Assembly (NCBI GenBank): GCA_036435485.1
Contig: CM071599.1
Coordinates: 205,877,178-205,941,177 of the forward strand
Length of the DNA: 64,000 nt
Reading direction: 5' to 3'
Source of the DNA: Saposhnikovia divaricata
Lineage: Eukaryota > Streptophyta > Magnoliopsida > Apiales > Apiaceae
Part shown: piece by piece, positions 1 to 12,137 of the stretch
Layout: each line of letters starts with the position of its first letter
Position numbering within the stretch: the first letter of the stretch is position 1
Program-made: the position numbers and the translations under genes
Notes under the pieces: model-generated
What the model was told of the DNA's origin: nothing
Seen by the model: only the letters and a program-made list of their open reading frames with translations
Databases searched by the model: none

Positions 1-101
1 CATAAGCAAATTACATAAGCAATTCCACCAGATTACATAGAAAAACAGATTACACAGAAAAAAATAAGGCATCACTGCTTGGCTATTCTCTGCTCAGAAA
101 A

Positions 102-1566
102 ATGAGTGTTGGAGGCTTCCCTTTCGATATCAATCAACCACCAGCAACAGAAAGAGATAATGAAGGCATGGAAGGTTTTATCCACCGATTTGATTTAAAT
201 GAACCAGCAGGAGACACACATGGGCATGCACAACATCAACATATGGATGGTAATCATCATTGCAGAAAATGGACTAAACTCAGCTCTGATGTAAGATTAC
301 AGGTTCGATTTACTTGCTAAGCAACCATCAACACAAACAGAAGGTAAACCTTACCAAGGTGCCATACAAGATGCAGCAAAAAAGTTCAATGTCACAAGAA
401 GAACATTTAGCAGCATATGGAACAAAGCAAAGAAACAAAAGGCATCAATGCAGAGTTACAACATGGCAACAGATGGACACAATTCCGGAAGGAAAAGAAT
501 CCAACTGCCACCTAATGCAGTAATAGACATTAATATGGGAGATAGATCATGCATAAGGGACCTGGCAGCTCAGTTAAAAGTATCATCAAGTACTGCTAAC
601 AGAATGATAAAAAGGGGACTGATCAAACCTCACACAAATCCTCTACATCCTGGATTAAAAGATGCAAATATCATGCAAAGAATGCAATGGGTTCTAGACC
701 TACTCATGGGAGACACAGCAGCAACAAAGAGGCAGTATAAGGCAATGTATGATTTTGTGCATATAGACGAAAAATGGTTTTACCTTAGCAAAAAAGCAGT
801 AAGAGTTTACTTAGACAAAAATGAAAGAGGCAAGTACAGATCTGCCAAGTCAAGTAAGTTCATACCAAAGGTGATGTTCACTGCTGCAGTTGCAAGACCA
901 TGGTTTAATGCAAAAGATGAATGCATATTTGATGGCAAAATAGGCATATTTCCATTCACATATAAAGAACCAGCAAAGAGGGCATCTAAAAACAGAGCTA
1001 AGGGTACTATAATCACTAAGGTGGTTGAGTCAGTAGGAAAAAATGAAACAAAGAGCATGCTTATCAATCACATAGTACCAGCAATCATGCAGAAATGGCC
1101 AAGATTTGAAGGACCAAAGGTAATATATATACAACAGGACAATGCAAGGACTCACATTACTCATACAGATTCAGAATGGCAATAAGTTCATCAACAAGGG
1201 GACTTCACATTCATTCTTGTACAACAATCACCAAACAGTCCTGACCTAAACATTTTAGACTTGGGTTTTTTTAGAAGTATTCAGTCTCTAATGCACAAGA
1301 AGATGCCAAAAGATGTTGATGGAATGATGGATGCAGTAAATGAAGCATTTTATGAGTTAGAGCCAAGAACACTTGCAAATGTATGGTTAACTTTGCAGTA
1401 TGTCATGAATGAAATTCTGAAAGTAAAGGGCACCAATGACTACCTAGTACCTCATGTAAACAAGAAAAAATTAGCACGAGAAGGACAACTACCAGTTCAG
1501 GTAACAGTACCAATGTGGGCAGTATATGAAGCATGGAATTTGGTACATGGTCCACAACAGAACTAG
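102..1566 (+). pseudogene. Mariner-like DD39D transposase, inactivated by one frameshift and one stop
   Basis: Cut-and-paste transposase. The N-terminal region has an HTH-like stretch (GAIQDAAKKFNVTRRTF and on). The catalytic core follows, with the first Asp in VHIDEKWFY, the second in IQQDNARTH and the third in SPDLNILDLGFF. The last two lie about 39 residues apart, as expected for plant MLEs. The C-terminal motif VKGTNDYLVPHV is also typical. A one-base frameshift near 303 separates the N-terminal leader (from ATG 102) from the rest, and an in-frame TAA at 1183-1185 interrupts the region before the third Asp. The frame then continues unchanged to the stop at 1564-1566. With so few lesions the inactivation is probably recent, but the copy cannot make full-length enzyme. 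Confidence 0.9.
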
Positions 1567-2438
1567 ATGCAAGCAATGTTTTATGCACATGTATTAATGT
1601 ATGTATTGTATGAAGGCAAGACTAAATGTAATGTAGGCAATATATGTACGACAAACAATGCACTATATGAATGCAAGTTTACATTTTGAACCAATATACT
1701 TGAACTGCACTATATATGTATGTACGATAAATTTTTATGTTTTGACTGACGATACTTCCACTTTATGAATGTATGAATGCAAGTAGTACTTCAATGTATG
1801 AATGTAGGACTGCAATTAGTGAGTACTAAGTGGCCTAATTACTAAGTGGTCGTGTCCAACAGGGATGCAGATTCAAGGAAGCTCGAAGGACCCCCAAGAC
1901 AGCTCTTATTGGCAGGGCATAGTGTGTGCATTGTCATTTATGTAAACATAGTTCTTATTCACCAAACATAAAGATCAGAATATGTTACAAACACTGATTT
2001 GATCACTAATTACCAATTAAACAAACACACGAATTAGGACAATAATTTAAGCAATTCACAAGAATTACCAATTCGAATAAGCCGTAAATAAACATTTCAC
2101 AGGAATTTCGCAGGAATTTAAAAAATTTCACAGGAATTAGCAATTCGAATAAGCCCTAAATAAACACAGGAAATTAGGACAAAACACGAGTTACCAACTA
2201 ATTTAAGCAATACACGATTGATCAATCCAAAGCAACACAATAATTTAAGCAATTTCATATAAATTAACAATCTAAAATAACATACGAAATAAAGAAATTC
2301 ACGAAATATCAATCAGAGTTACACACAATTTATCCCAATACACGAATTAAGCACAGACAAATTAAGACTACGAATAAGTTACAGGAATTAGTACTTACAC
2401 GAATTAGGCCTTACACGAATTAGGAATTAGTAACACGA

Positions 2439-2845
2439 TTAGGAACAAGAACATGCATCATCGGAATCGTCAGAGTTAGGTTCGTCGTCACCGGGATCCG
2501 AGTTATGATCATCTTCACCGGAATCTGCTAGCAAATCGATTGGTTGGCATAACCGGAATCGTCATCACCGTCATAGTCATCAACAACAACTGCATGCAAA
2601 GCCGATTGAGGTTTTTCATCCACCGTAAGGTCCGATTTGTCTTTAGAGAGCTCAGATCGTTCCCCTCTTAACCAAAAGTATTCACGGCTGTAGGTATGTT
2701 CGCCATCACAGTAAACGCCTTTGTCACAGTGATCAGGATCGGAACAACTATATGAACCCGTAATCTCATCATCTGAATCTGAATCTGAAAAACCATGATG
2801 CGAATCCATGTCACAGTAGATTTCGTCAGTGATTTTAAGAAGCAA
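2439..2845 (-). pseudogene. Acidic Asp/Ser-rich reading frame inside the mariner-like element, one frameshift
   Basis: I do not recognise a family. The frame opens at ATG 2845 and encodes an acidic, Ser/Asp-rich protein (for example FSDSDSDDE, YDGDDDSGY). It stops at 2528, but a neighbouring frame continues the same acidic character (LADSGEDDHNSDPGDDE) to a stop at 2439-2441. One indel near 2545 therefore probably broke a protein of about 135 residues. It is convergent with the transposase and lies between that gene and the right terminal repeat. It may be a second element-borne gene or a captured host exon. There are no membrane segments or signal peptide. Confidence 0.4.
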
Positions 2846-3080
2846 AATAAGACGATCGGGGTGAAGAGATAAGAGACAAGGAAAGGGAGTAAAAGAGAAT
2901 AAAAGTGGGCTGTTTTTAAGAAATAAAAAGAGAGTAGTAAAAGAAATAAAAGAAATAAAATAGATAGTGGGGAGTAGTAAAGTATTGTATTTTTATGACC
3001 TAAAATAGAAAGGGGAAAAGTATTTTGAATGTCCCAAAAAGGAAAGTGGGAAGAGTTTTTTGGGACGGAGGGAGTAGTAA

Positions 3081-3530
3081 GCTAAGAAGCAAGGACACGG
3101 GTGCGGGAGTGCGGATGCGGATTCGGAAAATTTTAAAATATGGGGATACGGGTGTGGGGAACACTTCTTGTATAAGTAAAAAATTTCAAATATTTTTCAT
3201 GTTACCTATATTAAAATCATTTGATGGAACCAAAACTTTATGCAAACTGAATAAAATACAAATTTGTTTATCCTAAACAGAGAAGTATAAGTGTAATCGT
3301 TTCATTTATGCAAAAATGAACAGGATTATCAATACTTTTGTAATTTATATAGGCACTGATACCTGATTTTGTGAAAATAGTTAGTTAGCACAAATTTTGA
3401 AAATAATAAGTGAAAATAAAATTTGAAATGAGGATCCTTGAAGAATCTGTGTGTCCGATACGGGAACACGCGTGTCGAAGAATCCGATACAGGGATTCGG
3501 CGCGTCACCCAAGTGTCCCTACTTCCTAGC
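3081..3530. mobile_element. 450-bp MITE abutting the mariner-like element
   Basis: The ends are inverted copies: GCTAAGAAGCAAGGACAC on the left, and on the right the complement of GCTAGGAAGTAGGGACAC. Flanking direct repeats TAGTAA lie at 3075-3080 and 3531-3536, or TAGTAAGC if the first two element bases are counted. The interior is non-coding and carries GGACACGGGTGCGG / CGTGTCGAAG type repeats. The superfamily is uncertain; a 6-8 bp duplication suggests hAT-like. The left duplication overlaps the TA that borders the MLE end. Confidence 0.75.
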
Positions 3531-5369
3531 TAGTAAGCCAGTTCAATTAGTAGATGAAAAAATGATGCAATCTATCTATTTACTCTACAATGATGCAGTC
3601 ATGGAGGCCTATATACTTGATGATGGCCATCCATTTATTCTTCAAAATTAACATACTGAAGCACCGCTTCAAAATACTGAAGATTCATTAGTGTTTTTAG
3701 AGCATGGTTCTATATATACAGAATATTTTAAAATTTGATATATATAACATTTTTTACGATTTTATATGTATAGAGAATCATAATTCAAGGTTTAAGTTAC
3801 AGTTAAGTCTTTAAATTAATTTAGAAGGTTTCCCGATAATCAAAAGTATATTTTTACTTGTGTTACCGAAACCATGATGGTAAATTGGTGGCTGCAAAAT
3901 AAATTTGTAAAGCTGGTATGGTGCCCCCTGAAATAGTGAAAACTCTGGCTATTAAGAAAAGCTTCGAGTTGCATTGATACAGCACAATGGTTGAATGTCA
4001 TCATTTAGACAAATTGCTTAGTAGCAATCCAAGCAATTTGAAACAAGATGGTAGGGGAATCTTATTTTGGTGGTTTGATTCATGATTGTTATACTCGGTA
4101 AGCAGACTCCCCAAGAATGTATCTTTTTGTTTTGTAAAATGATTCGCAAATAGTGTTGTTTATCAGCTTGTTAGAGTAACCTATTTCATAGCTGATCGTA
4201 CTTGGAAAGCGAATAATGCTCCTTCTGAAATTGATATTGTAGCTGCTTCAGCTAAAGATTTAATTCTTTAATGGGATGATGTAACTTCATAAAAAAAATG
4301 ATCTCAAAAAAATTGGATTGTTAGATGAAAAAAAAGGGTAAATCCACCTCATTTTGATGATACAAAAATGATATTAGACATGATGATATGCTTTTAATTA
4401 GTTGAAAATTGATGGGTTTCTACTAAATATAAAAAAAATTGTGAATATTTACAAAATTTCGTAGACCTAAGATTGAAGTGACAAAGTTGAACACCAAACA
4501 GAAACTCCTTTATACAAGTTGATTGGATCATAAGAACTGTCCTTTTTGGTAGGCGCAATGCTAAGAAGTTTGTTCATGAAAATTTGAAGAAAGATTTTGC
4601 AACTCACAGCGCTGGATAGACGACATCTTCGAGTTAAGATTGCGAATGACAATGATACTAGATTGTGGCAAGAACCGTGGGACAATAACAGGATCATATG
4701 TGCTAGTTATGGTTCATCAGCAAAGGTTAGCTCGACATCAAGAACAACACTTGGAAAAATGCTAGAAATCATGCCTGAAAATGTTAAATGAAGCAATACA
4801 ATGGATTCTTAACTTTGACACAATTGGTGGTATCCTGAAAGGGACTAGGATGGCACCTATTTTTGGGAGCTCAGAGTACTTAAATCAGTAAGAACTAGAG
4901 ATATTTGGGAGAGTATACAACACTTTAAAATAGAAATTCATTAGGCTAACTTCCTTTAGAACAAATTATGCATCCAAAGTTTTGCTTTTATGTGGTGGAT
5001 CACATGTCATGGGAGACTCCCTACTAAAACTCGTTTATGTAGATTTGATTGTGTGATTCACCCAATGACCTTTCTGTACTAAGGGAATTGAGAGCACAAA
5101 TCATATTATACTTAAGTTCCTACACGGAGAAGATTCTGAGAAAATACTTGGTTCCAACTCTGAATTCAAACAAAACCTTTAGCTATCAACTGCTTTGTCA
5201 CATTGGAGAGTAGGTCTCCAAGTCGTTTATTACCATATTTTGAAGCAGAGAATAGTCGAATTCATTCCTTCAGAAGCTCTTTTCAAGATCAATATGCAGA
5301 GCTTCTTGTTCACAATGGTTTTGGAAACGGTTACATAAAACCTTTAGTCCTAAAAAATCATTGAAAGCT
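3531..5369 (+). pseudogene. Degenerate LINE (L1-type) fragments
   Basis: Two eroded pieces read on the plus strand. About 3860-4270 gives an RNase H-like (RVT_3) tail: HDGKLVAA, then a degenerate core, then FIADRTWKANNAPSE. About 4580-5130 gives the C-terminal reverse transcriptase region, with VKIANDNDTRLWQEPW (4630-4680) and a zinc-binding zf-RVT segment including CHGRLPTKTRLCRFDC (about 5005-5060). In an intact plant LINE the RNase H domain follows the zinc-binding region. Here it precedes it, so these are either two remnants or a rearranged one. Many stops and frameshifts. Confidence 0.6.
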
Positions 5370-5379
5370 AATTATATTT

Positions 5380-5934
5380 GGGTTAAATATCAAAGTGGTC
5401 ACTAAAGTGGAAGCCATATATCAATTCGTTCACCGATCTTTTAGGGGTATCATTTGAATCACTAAAGTCATAATAAATATCAAATGGATATCCTGAAAAT
5501 GTACTCGAGAAGTAAAAATAATTTTTCATTGAGTTCTACACATTTTTCTTAAATGCTTCCATAACCAAAAGAAAAGTTAATAATTCTATTATTTCTGATA
5601 ATATATTTAGATTTTTAAAAATTCATTTACTATTTATTTTTAATTTTATTGTCATTTTCCTTGTTTTAATTAAAAATAAATAGTAAATAAACTTTTTAAA
5701 TTCTAAATATATTATAAAAAATACTAGAATACATAAGATTTCATTTAATTATAGTAGCATTTAAGAAAAATGTGTAGAACTCGATGAAAAATTAATTTTA
5801 CGTCCCGAGTACATATATAAAGGTATTTGTTTGATATTTATTATGATTTTAATGATTCAAATGATACCCCTGAAAGATTGGTGAACGAATTGATATATGG
5901 CTTCCACTTCAGTGACCACTTTGATATTTAACAC
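5380..5934. mobile_element. Mutator-like fold-back MITE, 555 bp
   Basis: The left end GGGTTAAATATCAAAGTGG is matched by the complement of the right end (GTGTTAAATATCAAAGTGG). The inverted arms extend about 190 bp each and leave a short AT-rich loop near 5660. Direct repeats AATTATATTT flank the element (5370-5379 and 5935-5944), a length fitting the 9-10 bp Mutator duplications. There are no coding regions. A transcript through it would fold into a long hairpin. Confidence 0.88.
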
Positions 5935-5944
5935 AATTATATTT

Positions 5945-6284
5945 TTACTCTTGTCCATCAATCATTCCTCTACTAGCTTTCTAGCTACTTCAATCAAATG
6001 CATAAAACATTCATCATTGAAGTAATGAAGTGTGAAGAAAGATTTTAACGAATCATTCTTCGTGTAAGGTCGGTAGATCGATCATGACATGTGACGGCCT
6101 AAATCAATGATAAACTATAAACTATAAAGATGTCAGTTATTTATGATATACAAGAATAGAAATTGGTCTTCATAAAACACTTGAAGATGTCGTAAAATTC
6201 ATCATACGTTCACTGATTTATACAATTATTAGGATCGAGTTATTTGTGATGGCAGAATCACCCTCAAAGAAGGATATGAATTAA
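5945..6284. other. Unassigned AT-rich spacer at the truncated end of the copia element
   Basis: No gene is visible. The minus-strand copia RNase H frame stops abruptly at 6285 and no 3' LTR follows, so the copia element lost its 3' end here. Confidence 0.5.
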
Positions 6285-7469
6285 TCATTCAGTCAGAACT
6301 CTATCATTCAAGTAAAATGCCATCTCACCTGTGCTTCGTCTGTCCTCCACATGGCCTGCTAGATCACTATCAGAATACCCTGTCAAGATGTTATTTCCAT
6401 TCTCCTTCGAATATATCAGACCAAGTTCTAGAGTGCATTTTATGTAACACAATATCCTCTTTAATGCATTTAGATGCAACACTGTTGGAGTTTCCATGTA
6501 TCTACTTGCAATTCCTATTGCAAATGCAACATCAGGCCTTGTGTGTACCAGGTATCGAAGACCACCTATCAGACTCCTGTACTGAGTAGCATCAACTCAC
6601 TTGCCACCCTCATCTTTACCCAGTTGTTCTTTAGGATCCTTAGGGTATTTAGTAGGATTACAATCAGTCAAACCAGCTTGTTCGAGAATTTTCTTCGCGT
6701 ACCCAGTTTACTTGAGCTCAATAAAACCATCTCCTTGCTCCACTTTTATACCAAGATAATACCTTAACTTTCCCAGGTCACTCATTTCGAAGATGCTGTT
6801 CATTTGCTTCTTAAATGCTTTGATACGTGACACACTCGAGCCTGTTACCAGAAGATCATCTACATATACTCCAACTATCAGCGTTCCATCCTTGTCACGT
6901 CTAGTATACACAGCCTGCTTATAAGGACATCGCTTGAAGCCCAGCCTTTCAAGACAACTATTAAGTTTTGCATACCACGCACGTGGTGCCTGTTTCAAAC
7001 CATACAAGGCCTTAGACAATTTATACACCATCTTTTCTTGTCCTTTCTTCACGTATCCCCTAGGCTGTGGTACATACACTTCCTCACTTATGTCTCCATT
7101 AAGAAAACTTGTCTTAACGTCGAGATGATGAACTTCCCAGTTATACTTTGCAGACAATGCCAACAATAATTGTATTGTTTCTAATCTAGTGACCGGTGCA
7201 AACACCTCGTCGTAATCGATACCATGCTCCTGTATGTAACCCTTCGCGACCAACCTCGCTTTGTGCTTCACTACATTGCCACTTGCATCCTTTTTAAATT
7301 TATATATCCACTTCAAATCTATAACTTTGTGTCCATCTGGAAACTCAGTCAATTCCCACGTATTGTTCTTCTCTATTGACTCGATCTCTCTCTGCATTGC
7401 TATCCTCCAATCTAGTTCTTTTGCTGCCTGTTCATAGTTGTGTGGTTCTTCAACACCCAGAAGCATCAA
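6285..7469 (-). pseudogene. Copia reverse transcriptase copy 1 plus partial RNase H
   Basis: The open part 7469-6708 is an RVT_2 domain: KWIYKFKKDASG, ARLVAKGYIQ, the catalytic YVDDLLVTG, and LRYYLGIKVEQ. Downstream, in other frames, the linker and the RNase H start (ILTGYSDSDLAGHVEDRRS, to 6285) are present only in this copy, because it is the one joined to the original 3' side. The RNase H domain is cut off about 20 residues later. Frameshifts occur between 6497 and 6708. Confidence 0.9.
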
Positions 7470-9721
7470 TTCCTATTGATGCCTGGTAAACACAAGTGAA
7501 TACCCTGTCAAGATGTTATTTCCATTCTCCTTCGAATATATCAGACCAAGTTCTAGAGTGCATTTTATGTAACACAATATCCTCTTTAATGCATTTAGAT
7601 GCAACACTGTTGGAGTTTCCATGTATCTACTTGCAATTCCTATTGCAAATGCAACATCAGGCCTTGTGTGTACCAGGTATCGAAGACCACCTATCAGACT
7701 CCTGTACTGAGTAGCATCAACTCACTTGCCACCCTCATCTTTACCCAGTTGTTCTTTAGGATCCTTAGGGTATTTAGTAGGATTACAATCAGTCAAACCA
7801 GCTTGTTCGAGAATTTTCTTCGCGTACCCAGTTTACTTGAGCTCAATAAAACCATCTCCTTGCTCCACTTTTATACCAAGATAATACCTTAACTTTCCCA
7901 GGTCACTCATTTCGAAGATGCTGTTCATTTGCTTCTTAAATGCTTTAATACGTGACACACTCGAGCCTGTTACCAGAAGATCATCTACATATACTCCAAC
8001 TATCAGCGTTCCATCCTTGTCACGTCTAGTATACACAGCCTGCTTATAAGGACATCGCTTGAAGCCCAGCCTTTCAAGACAACTATTAAGTTTTGCATAC
8101 CACGCACGTGGTGCCTGTTTCAAACCATACAAGGCCTTAGACAATTTATACACCATCTTTTCTTGTCCTTTCTTCACGTATCCCCTAGGCTGTGGTACAT
8201 ACACTTCCTCACTTATGTCTCCATTAAGAAAAGCTGTCTTAACGTCGAGATGATGAACTTCCCAGTTATACTTTGCAGACAATGCCAACAATAATTGTAT
8301 TGTTTCTAATCTAGTGACCGGTGTAAACACCTCGTCGTAATCGATACCATGCTCCTGTATGTAACCCTTCGCGACCAACCTCGCTTTGTGCTTCACTACA
8401 TTGCCACTTGCATCCTTTTTAAATTTATATATCCACTTCAAATCTATAACTTTGTGTCCATCTGGAAACTTAGTCAATTCCCACGTATTGTTCTTCTCTA
8501 TTGACTCGATCTCTCTCTGCATTGCTATCCTCCAATCTAGTTCTTTTGCTGCCTGTTCATAGTTGTGTGGTTCTTCAACACCCAGAAGCATCAATTCCTA
8601 TTGATGACTGGTAAACACAAGTGAATAACCTGTCAAGATGTTATTTCCATTCTCCTTCGAATATATCAGACCAAGTTCTAGAGTGCATTTTATGTAACAC
8701 AATATCCTCTTTAATGCATTTAGATGCAACACTGTTGGAGTTTCCATGTATCTACTTGCAATTCCTATTGCAAATGCAACATCAGGCCTTGTGTGTACCA
8801 GGTATTGAAGACCACCTATCAGACTCCTGTACTGAGTAGCATCAACTCACTTTCCACCCTCATCTTTACCCAGTTGTTCTTTAGGATCCTTAGGGTATTT
8901 AGTAGGATTACAATCAGTCAAACCAGCTTGTTCGAGAATTTTCTTCGCGTACCCAGTTTACTTGAGCTCAATAAAACCATCTCCTTGCTCCACTTTTATA
9001 CCAAGATAATACCTTAACTTTCCCAGGTCACTCATTTCGAAGATGCTGTTCATTTGCTTCTTAAATGCTTTGATACGTGACACACTCGAGCCTGTTACCA
9101 GAAGATCATCTACATATACTCCAACTATCAGCGTTCCATCCTTGTCACGTCTAGTATACACAGCCTGCTTATAAGGACATCGCTTGAAGCCCAGCCTTTC
9201 AAGACAACTATTAAGTTTTGCATACCACGCACGTGGTGCCTGTTTCAAACCATACAAGGCCTTAGACAATTTATACACCATCTTTTCTTGTCCTTTCTTC
9301 ACGTATCCCCTAGGCTGTGGTACATACACTTCCTCACTTATGTCTCCATTAAGAAAAGCTGTCTTAACGTCGAGATGATGAACTTCCCAGTTATACTTTG
9401 CAGACAATGCCAACAATAATTGTATTGTTTCTAATCTAGTGACCGGTGCAAACACCTCGTCGTAATCGATACCATGCTCCTGTATGTAACCCTTCGCGAC
9501 CAACCTCGCTTTGTGCTTCACTACATTGCCACTTGCATCCTTTTTAAATTTATATATCCACTTCAAATCTATAACTTTGTGTCCATCTGGAAACTCAGTC
9601 AATTCCCACGTATTGTTCTTCTCTATTGACTCGATCTCTCTCTGCATTGCTATCCTCCAATCTAGTTCTTTTGCTGCCTGTTCATAGTTGTGTGGTTCTT
9701 CAACACCCAGAAGCATCAATT
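6373..9721 (-). repeat. Head-to-tail triplication of the copia RT segment, 1125-bp period
   Basis: Copy starts are 6373, 7498 and 8623, spaced exactly 1125 bp. The third copy runs into single-copy element sequence after 9721. The copies differ at only a handful of positions (for example KTSFLNG against KTAFLNG, EVFAPVTR against EVFTPVTR). About 26 bp of filler (about 7472-7497 and 8597-8622) sits at both internal junctions and is absent at the outer ends. Confidence 0.92.
7498..8594 (-). pseudogene. Copia reverse transcriptase copy 2
   Basis: Same RVT_2 segment as copy 1, open from 8594 to 7833 with YVDDLLVTG intact. It lacks the RNase H continuation and ends at the repeat junction. It differs from its neighbours at a few residues (ELTKFPDG, EVFTPVTR). 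Confidence 0.9.
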
Positions 9722-9767
9722 CTTCCTCCAACTCTATTAGTTCTGTCTCATTGTACAAATCTGATAG
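8623..9767 (-). pseudogene. Copia reverse transcriptase copy 3
   Basis: RVT_2 domain, open from 9767 to 8958. It is preceded by the original linker (DLYNETELIELEEELMLLG), which joins the integrase side at 13595. Codons upstream of 9767 in the same frame belong to the inserted 3.8-kb segment. The catalytic YVDDLLVTG is present. Confidence 0.9.
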
Positions 9768-10589
9768 GTCACATATATGGGTTAGATAAGCTAGAAGGGG
9801 GCTTGAATAGCTTATCACCTTTTTAAAATTTAGAGCTTGGCATTTTGAAAGTTTATTTCCTCTTTTAAAATTCGTTACTTGTAAGCAAGTAAATCAAGTG
9901 CGGAAAAGTAAAGAAGGAAAGAAAAATAACACAGTCGATTTTATCCTGGTTCGCGATGCCCGCAACTCCTAATGGATTCAAACACCCCTACTCCAGTCCC
10001 CGAGCTCCTCCCCGGACTCGAGGTTTCTTCCACTATAAAGAGACTCCTTTATAGTAGGTGGAGAATCCTTTACAACGCCTAAACCACTATTTATTTATCT
10101 TGGAGCAATACACACACGTATCCTCCTCACAATAAATAGCAAATAACCACCACAAGAATTATCTTGGAGCGTAACTCCCCGTTACATCCTCAAATACTTT
10201 GTAGTAACCCTTTACAAGACTATGTACTTCTACAACTTTGCCAGTCTTGGATCTTAGGTCTTAGATCTTGGGTCTTCCCTTTTCTTCACGGTGCGAAGGC
10301 TACTAACTCCCCGTTAGTACGCCTAAGACTTGGGTCTTTGAACAAGAGTCACCTCACTGCAAAGATTAGAATACAAGTCTAACAAACAAACAATATATAA
10401 TAAGTGAGATATATATTAAATCCGTGCAAAACTAGTATGTTACGGTACTAGCCACGGGGACGCTATTACGCGTTAAAGTAATTTATTCGTTATTAGTTAA
10501 AGTCGATTTCTTCACGATGCCAATCGGAAAAACTATGTACTTTAGTGGTATGTGCAAGTGGTGATTAATTTATATATATAAATATATAT

Positions 10590-10729
10590 TCAACTCATAA
10601 GTGTGAGGACCAAGAAAGAAAAATTCAACTCGCAAGTGCGAGGACCAATAAAGAAAAATTCAACTCGCAAGTGCGAGGACCAAGAAAGAAAAATATTCAA
10701 CTCGCAAGTGCGAGGACCAAAAGAAAAAC
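10590..10729 (+). repeat. Minisatellite, four ~36-bp units
   Basis: Four tandem copies share the core CAACTCGCAAGTGCGAGGAC, followed by CAA(G/T)AAAGAAAAAT. The core is partly self-complementary (CTCGCA / TGCGAG), so each unit can form a small hairpin. It lies inside the 3.8-kb insertion. Confidence 0.85.
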
Positions 10730-12137
10730 AAGCACACTAATTATAAACACCACATACAAGCATATAAACACAACTCACACGTGTGTAAAAGTAGCTCGTT
10801 ATAAAATAACGAGGGCTGCTATTATGCGTTAAATTAGTGCGGAAAATATATAAACACGTAAAAGCACACAACAAGCAAGCAAGCAACCAAGAAGATGTAC
10901 AAATATATATAAGAAATATTCGGCCGAATATTTTAACCGAAGTGGCCGAATATAATGAATTTGTTGTAAAAACAAATTCAAGTGGTCTTGCTCTTTTAAG
11001 TCCTTTAAAATATTTTTGAACTCAAGATAAAAATTAAGGACTTGGTTGAGCAAAGACAAGGGAGCTAATACTTTTGGTTACTTAAAGAATCAAGTTTATA
11101 CCACTTAAGGTAAAACAAGACTATAACTTTGTTAACCAAACCAAAAGATAGCTAAATGGCCTTTTACACCCAAAATGGGTTTTTCAAAGGACTTGGGGGA
11201 AGCTTAGGATAATCTTTTAAGTGTTTCCAAGAACTTACAAGTTGCCAAAATACACACTAAACGAATCAACTTCAAGAACAAGTGTATATAAGAGCAAAAT
11301 TCAAGATTAAGTGAATATAAGCTAATATATAAAGAAAATGACCAACCAAGCACAATATATTAGCTATATATTCGGTTATATATATAAATATATATAACAA
11401 AGAGAAACCAACTTATAACCCTTGAGATCTAGGAAGAAAACAAGAGAAAAAGCTAGTTACGAAGCTTTTGCACACAAAAACACTCGCCTGAAAAGTCGCC
11501 GGAATTTGGATTTCAAGGGGGACTTTTCTTGGGCTCAAAAGGTCACTTACAAGATGCCTAAACAAGGCTTGGAAGGTGGAAAAATGTGGGTGACCAAAGG
11601 TGTGTGAAGGAGAGCAAGATTACTGAAGAAAAACAAGCCAAAATGATGAAATATCAAGATGTAAAAATGGCTTCACTCAAGGCTACGTTTTTGGCTCAAA
11701 GATGGCAGTAGGGAGAGTGTTTGGGAAGTGTTTTCTTCAGCATATAGTTGGCTCTCGAAGCTTGGTAAAACAAGTGGGGGGTAAGGGCTTATTTATAGCC
11801 AAAAAATAATCATTTTAGCTTTATTTTTAAATGGTTTAAGGCACATGGCTAAAAGGCAAGTGGGAGGAATATTCCTTGAGCTCTACCAGCTGTGCAACAA
11901 TTCAAATTTGCATGGAAAATAGTGCCCACGCGTTCTTATTAATTTACGAATCAATAAGAACGTAAAACGCGCGTACCGATGAGACGAAATGGGTTTAATC
12001 GCGATAAATCGAAAAATCATTCAAAAATTATGAAATTTTGGGAATCCCCTAGAAATGTGCCCAGAGGATTATGGTCAAAATTTCACCTTGAAATGAGTTG
12101 ACCTTCTATGACTTTTAAGCAACCATTAAATCAATTA

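Larger units (their letters stand above)
1..3074 (+). mobile_element. Mariner-like element (plant MLE), right end present, left end outside window
   Basis: A DNA transposon of the plant mariner group. The transposase remnant lies at 102-1566. The right terminal inverted repeat is GGGACGGAGGGAG (3062-3074), followed by TA (3075-3076), the dinucleotide these elements duplicate. The repeat is the reverse complement of CTCCCTCCGTCCC, the end shared by plant MLEs and Stowaway MITEs. The left end must lie before base 1. The stretch 1570-2440 has no plus-strand coding signal and is rich in repeats of acacgaattag. An acidic minus-strand reading frame sits at 2439-2845. Confidence 0.85.

Noticed and set aside
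6934..9378. Repeated plus-strand frames of 64-97 aa across 6317-9378
   Set aside because: They are antisense to the copia reverse transcriptase copies.
10590..10729. Evenly spaced ~36-bp repeats as a CRISPR-like array
   Set aside because: Units are directly adjacent without unique spacers and the genome is a plant. It is a minisatellite.
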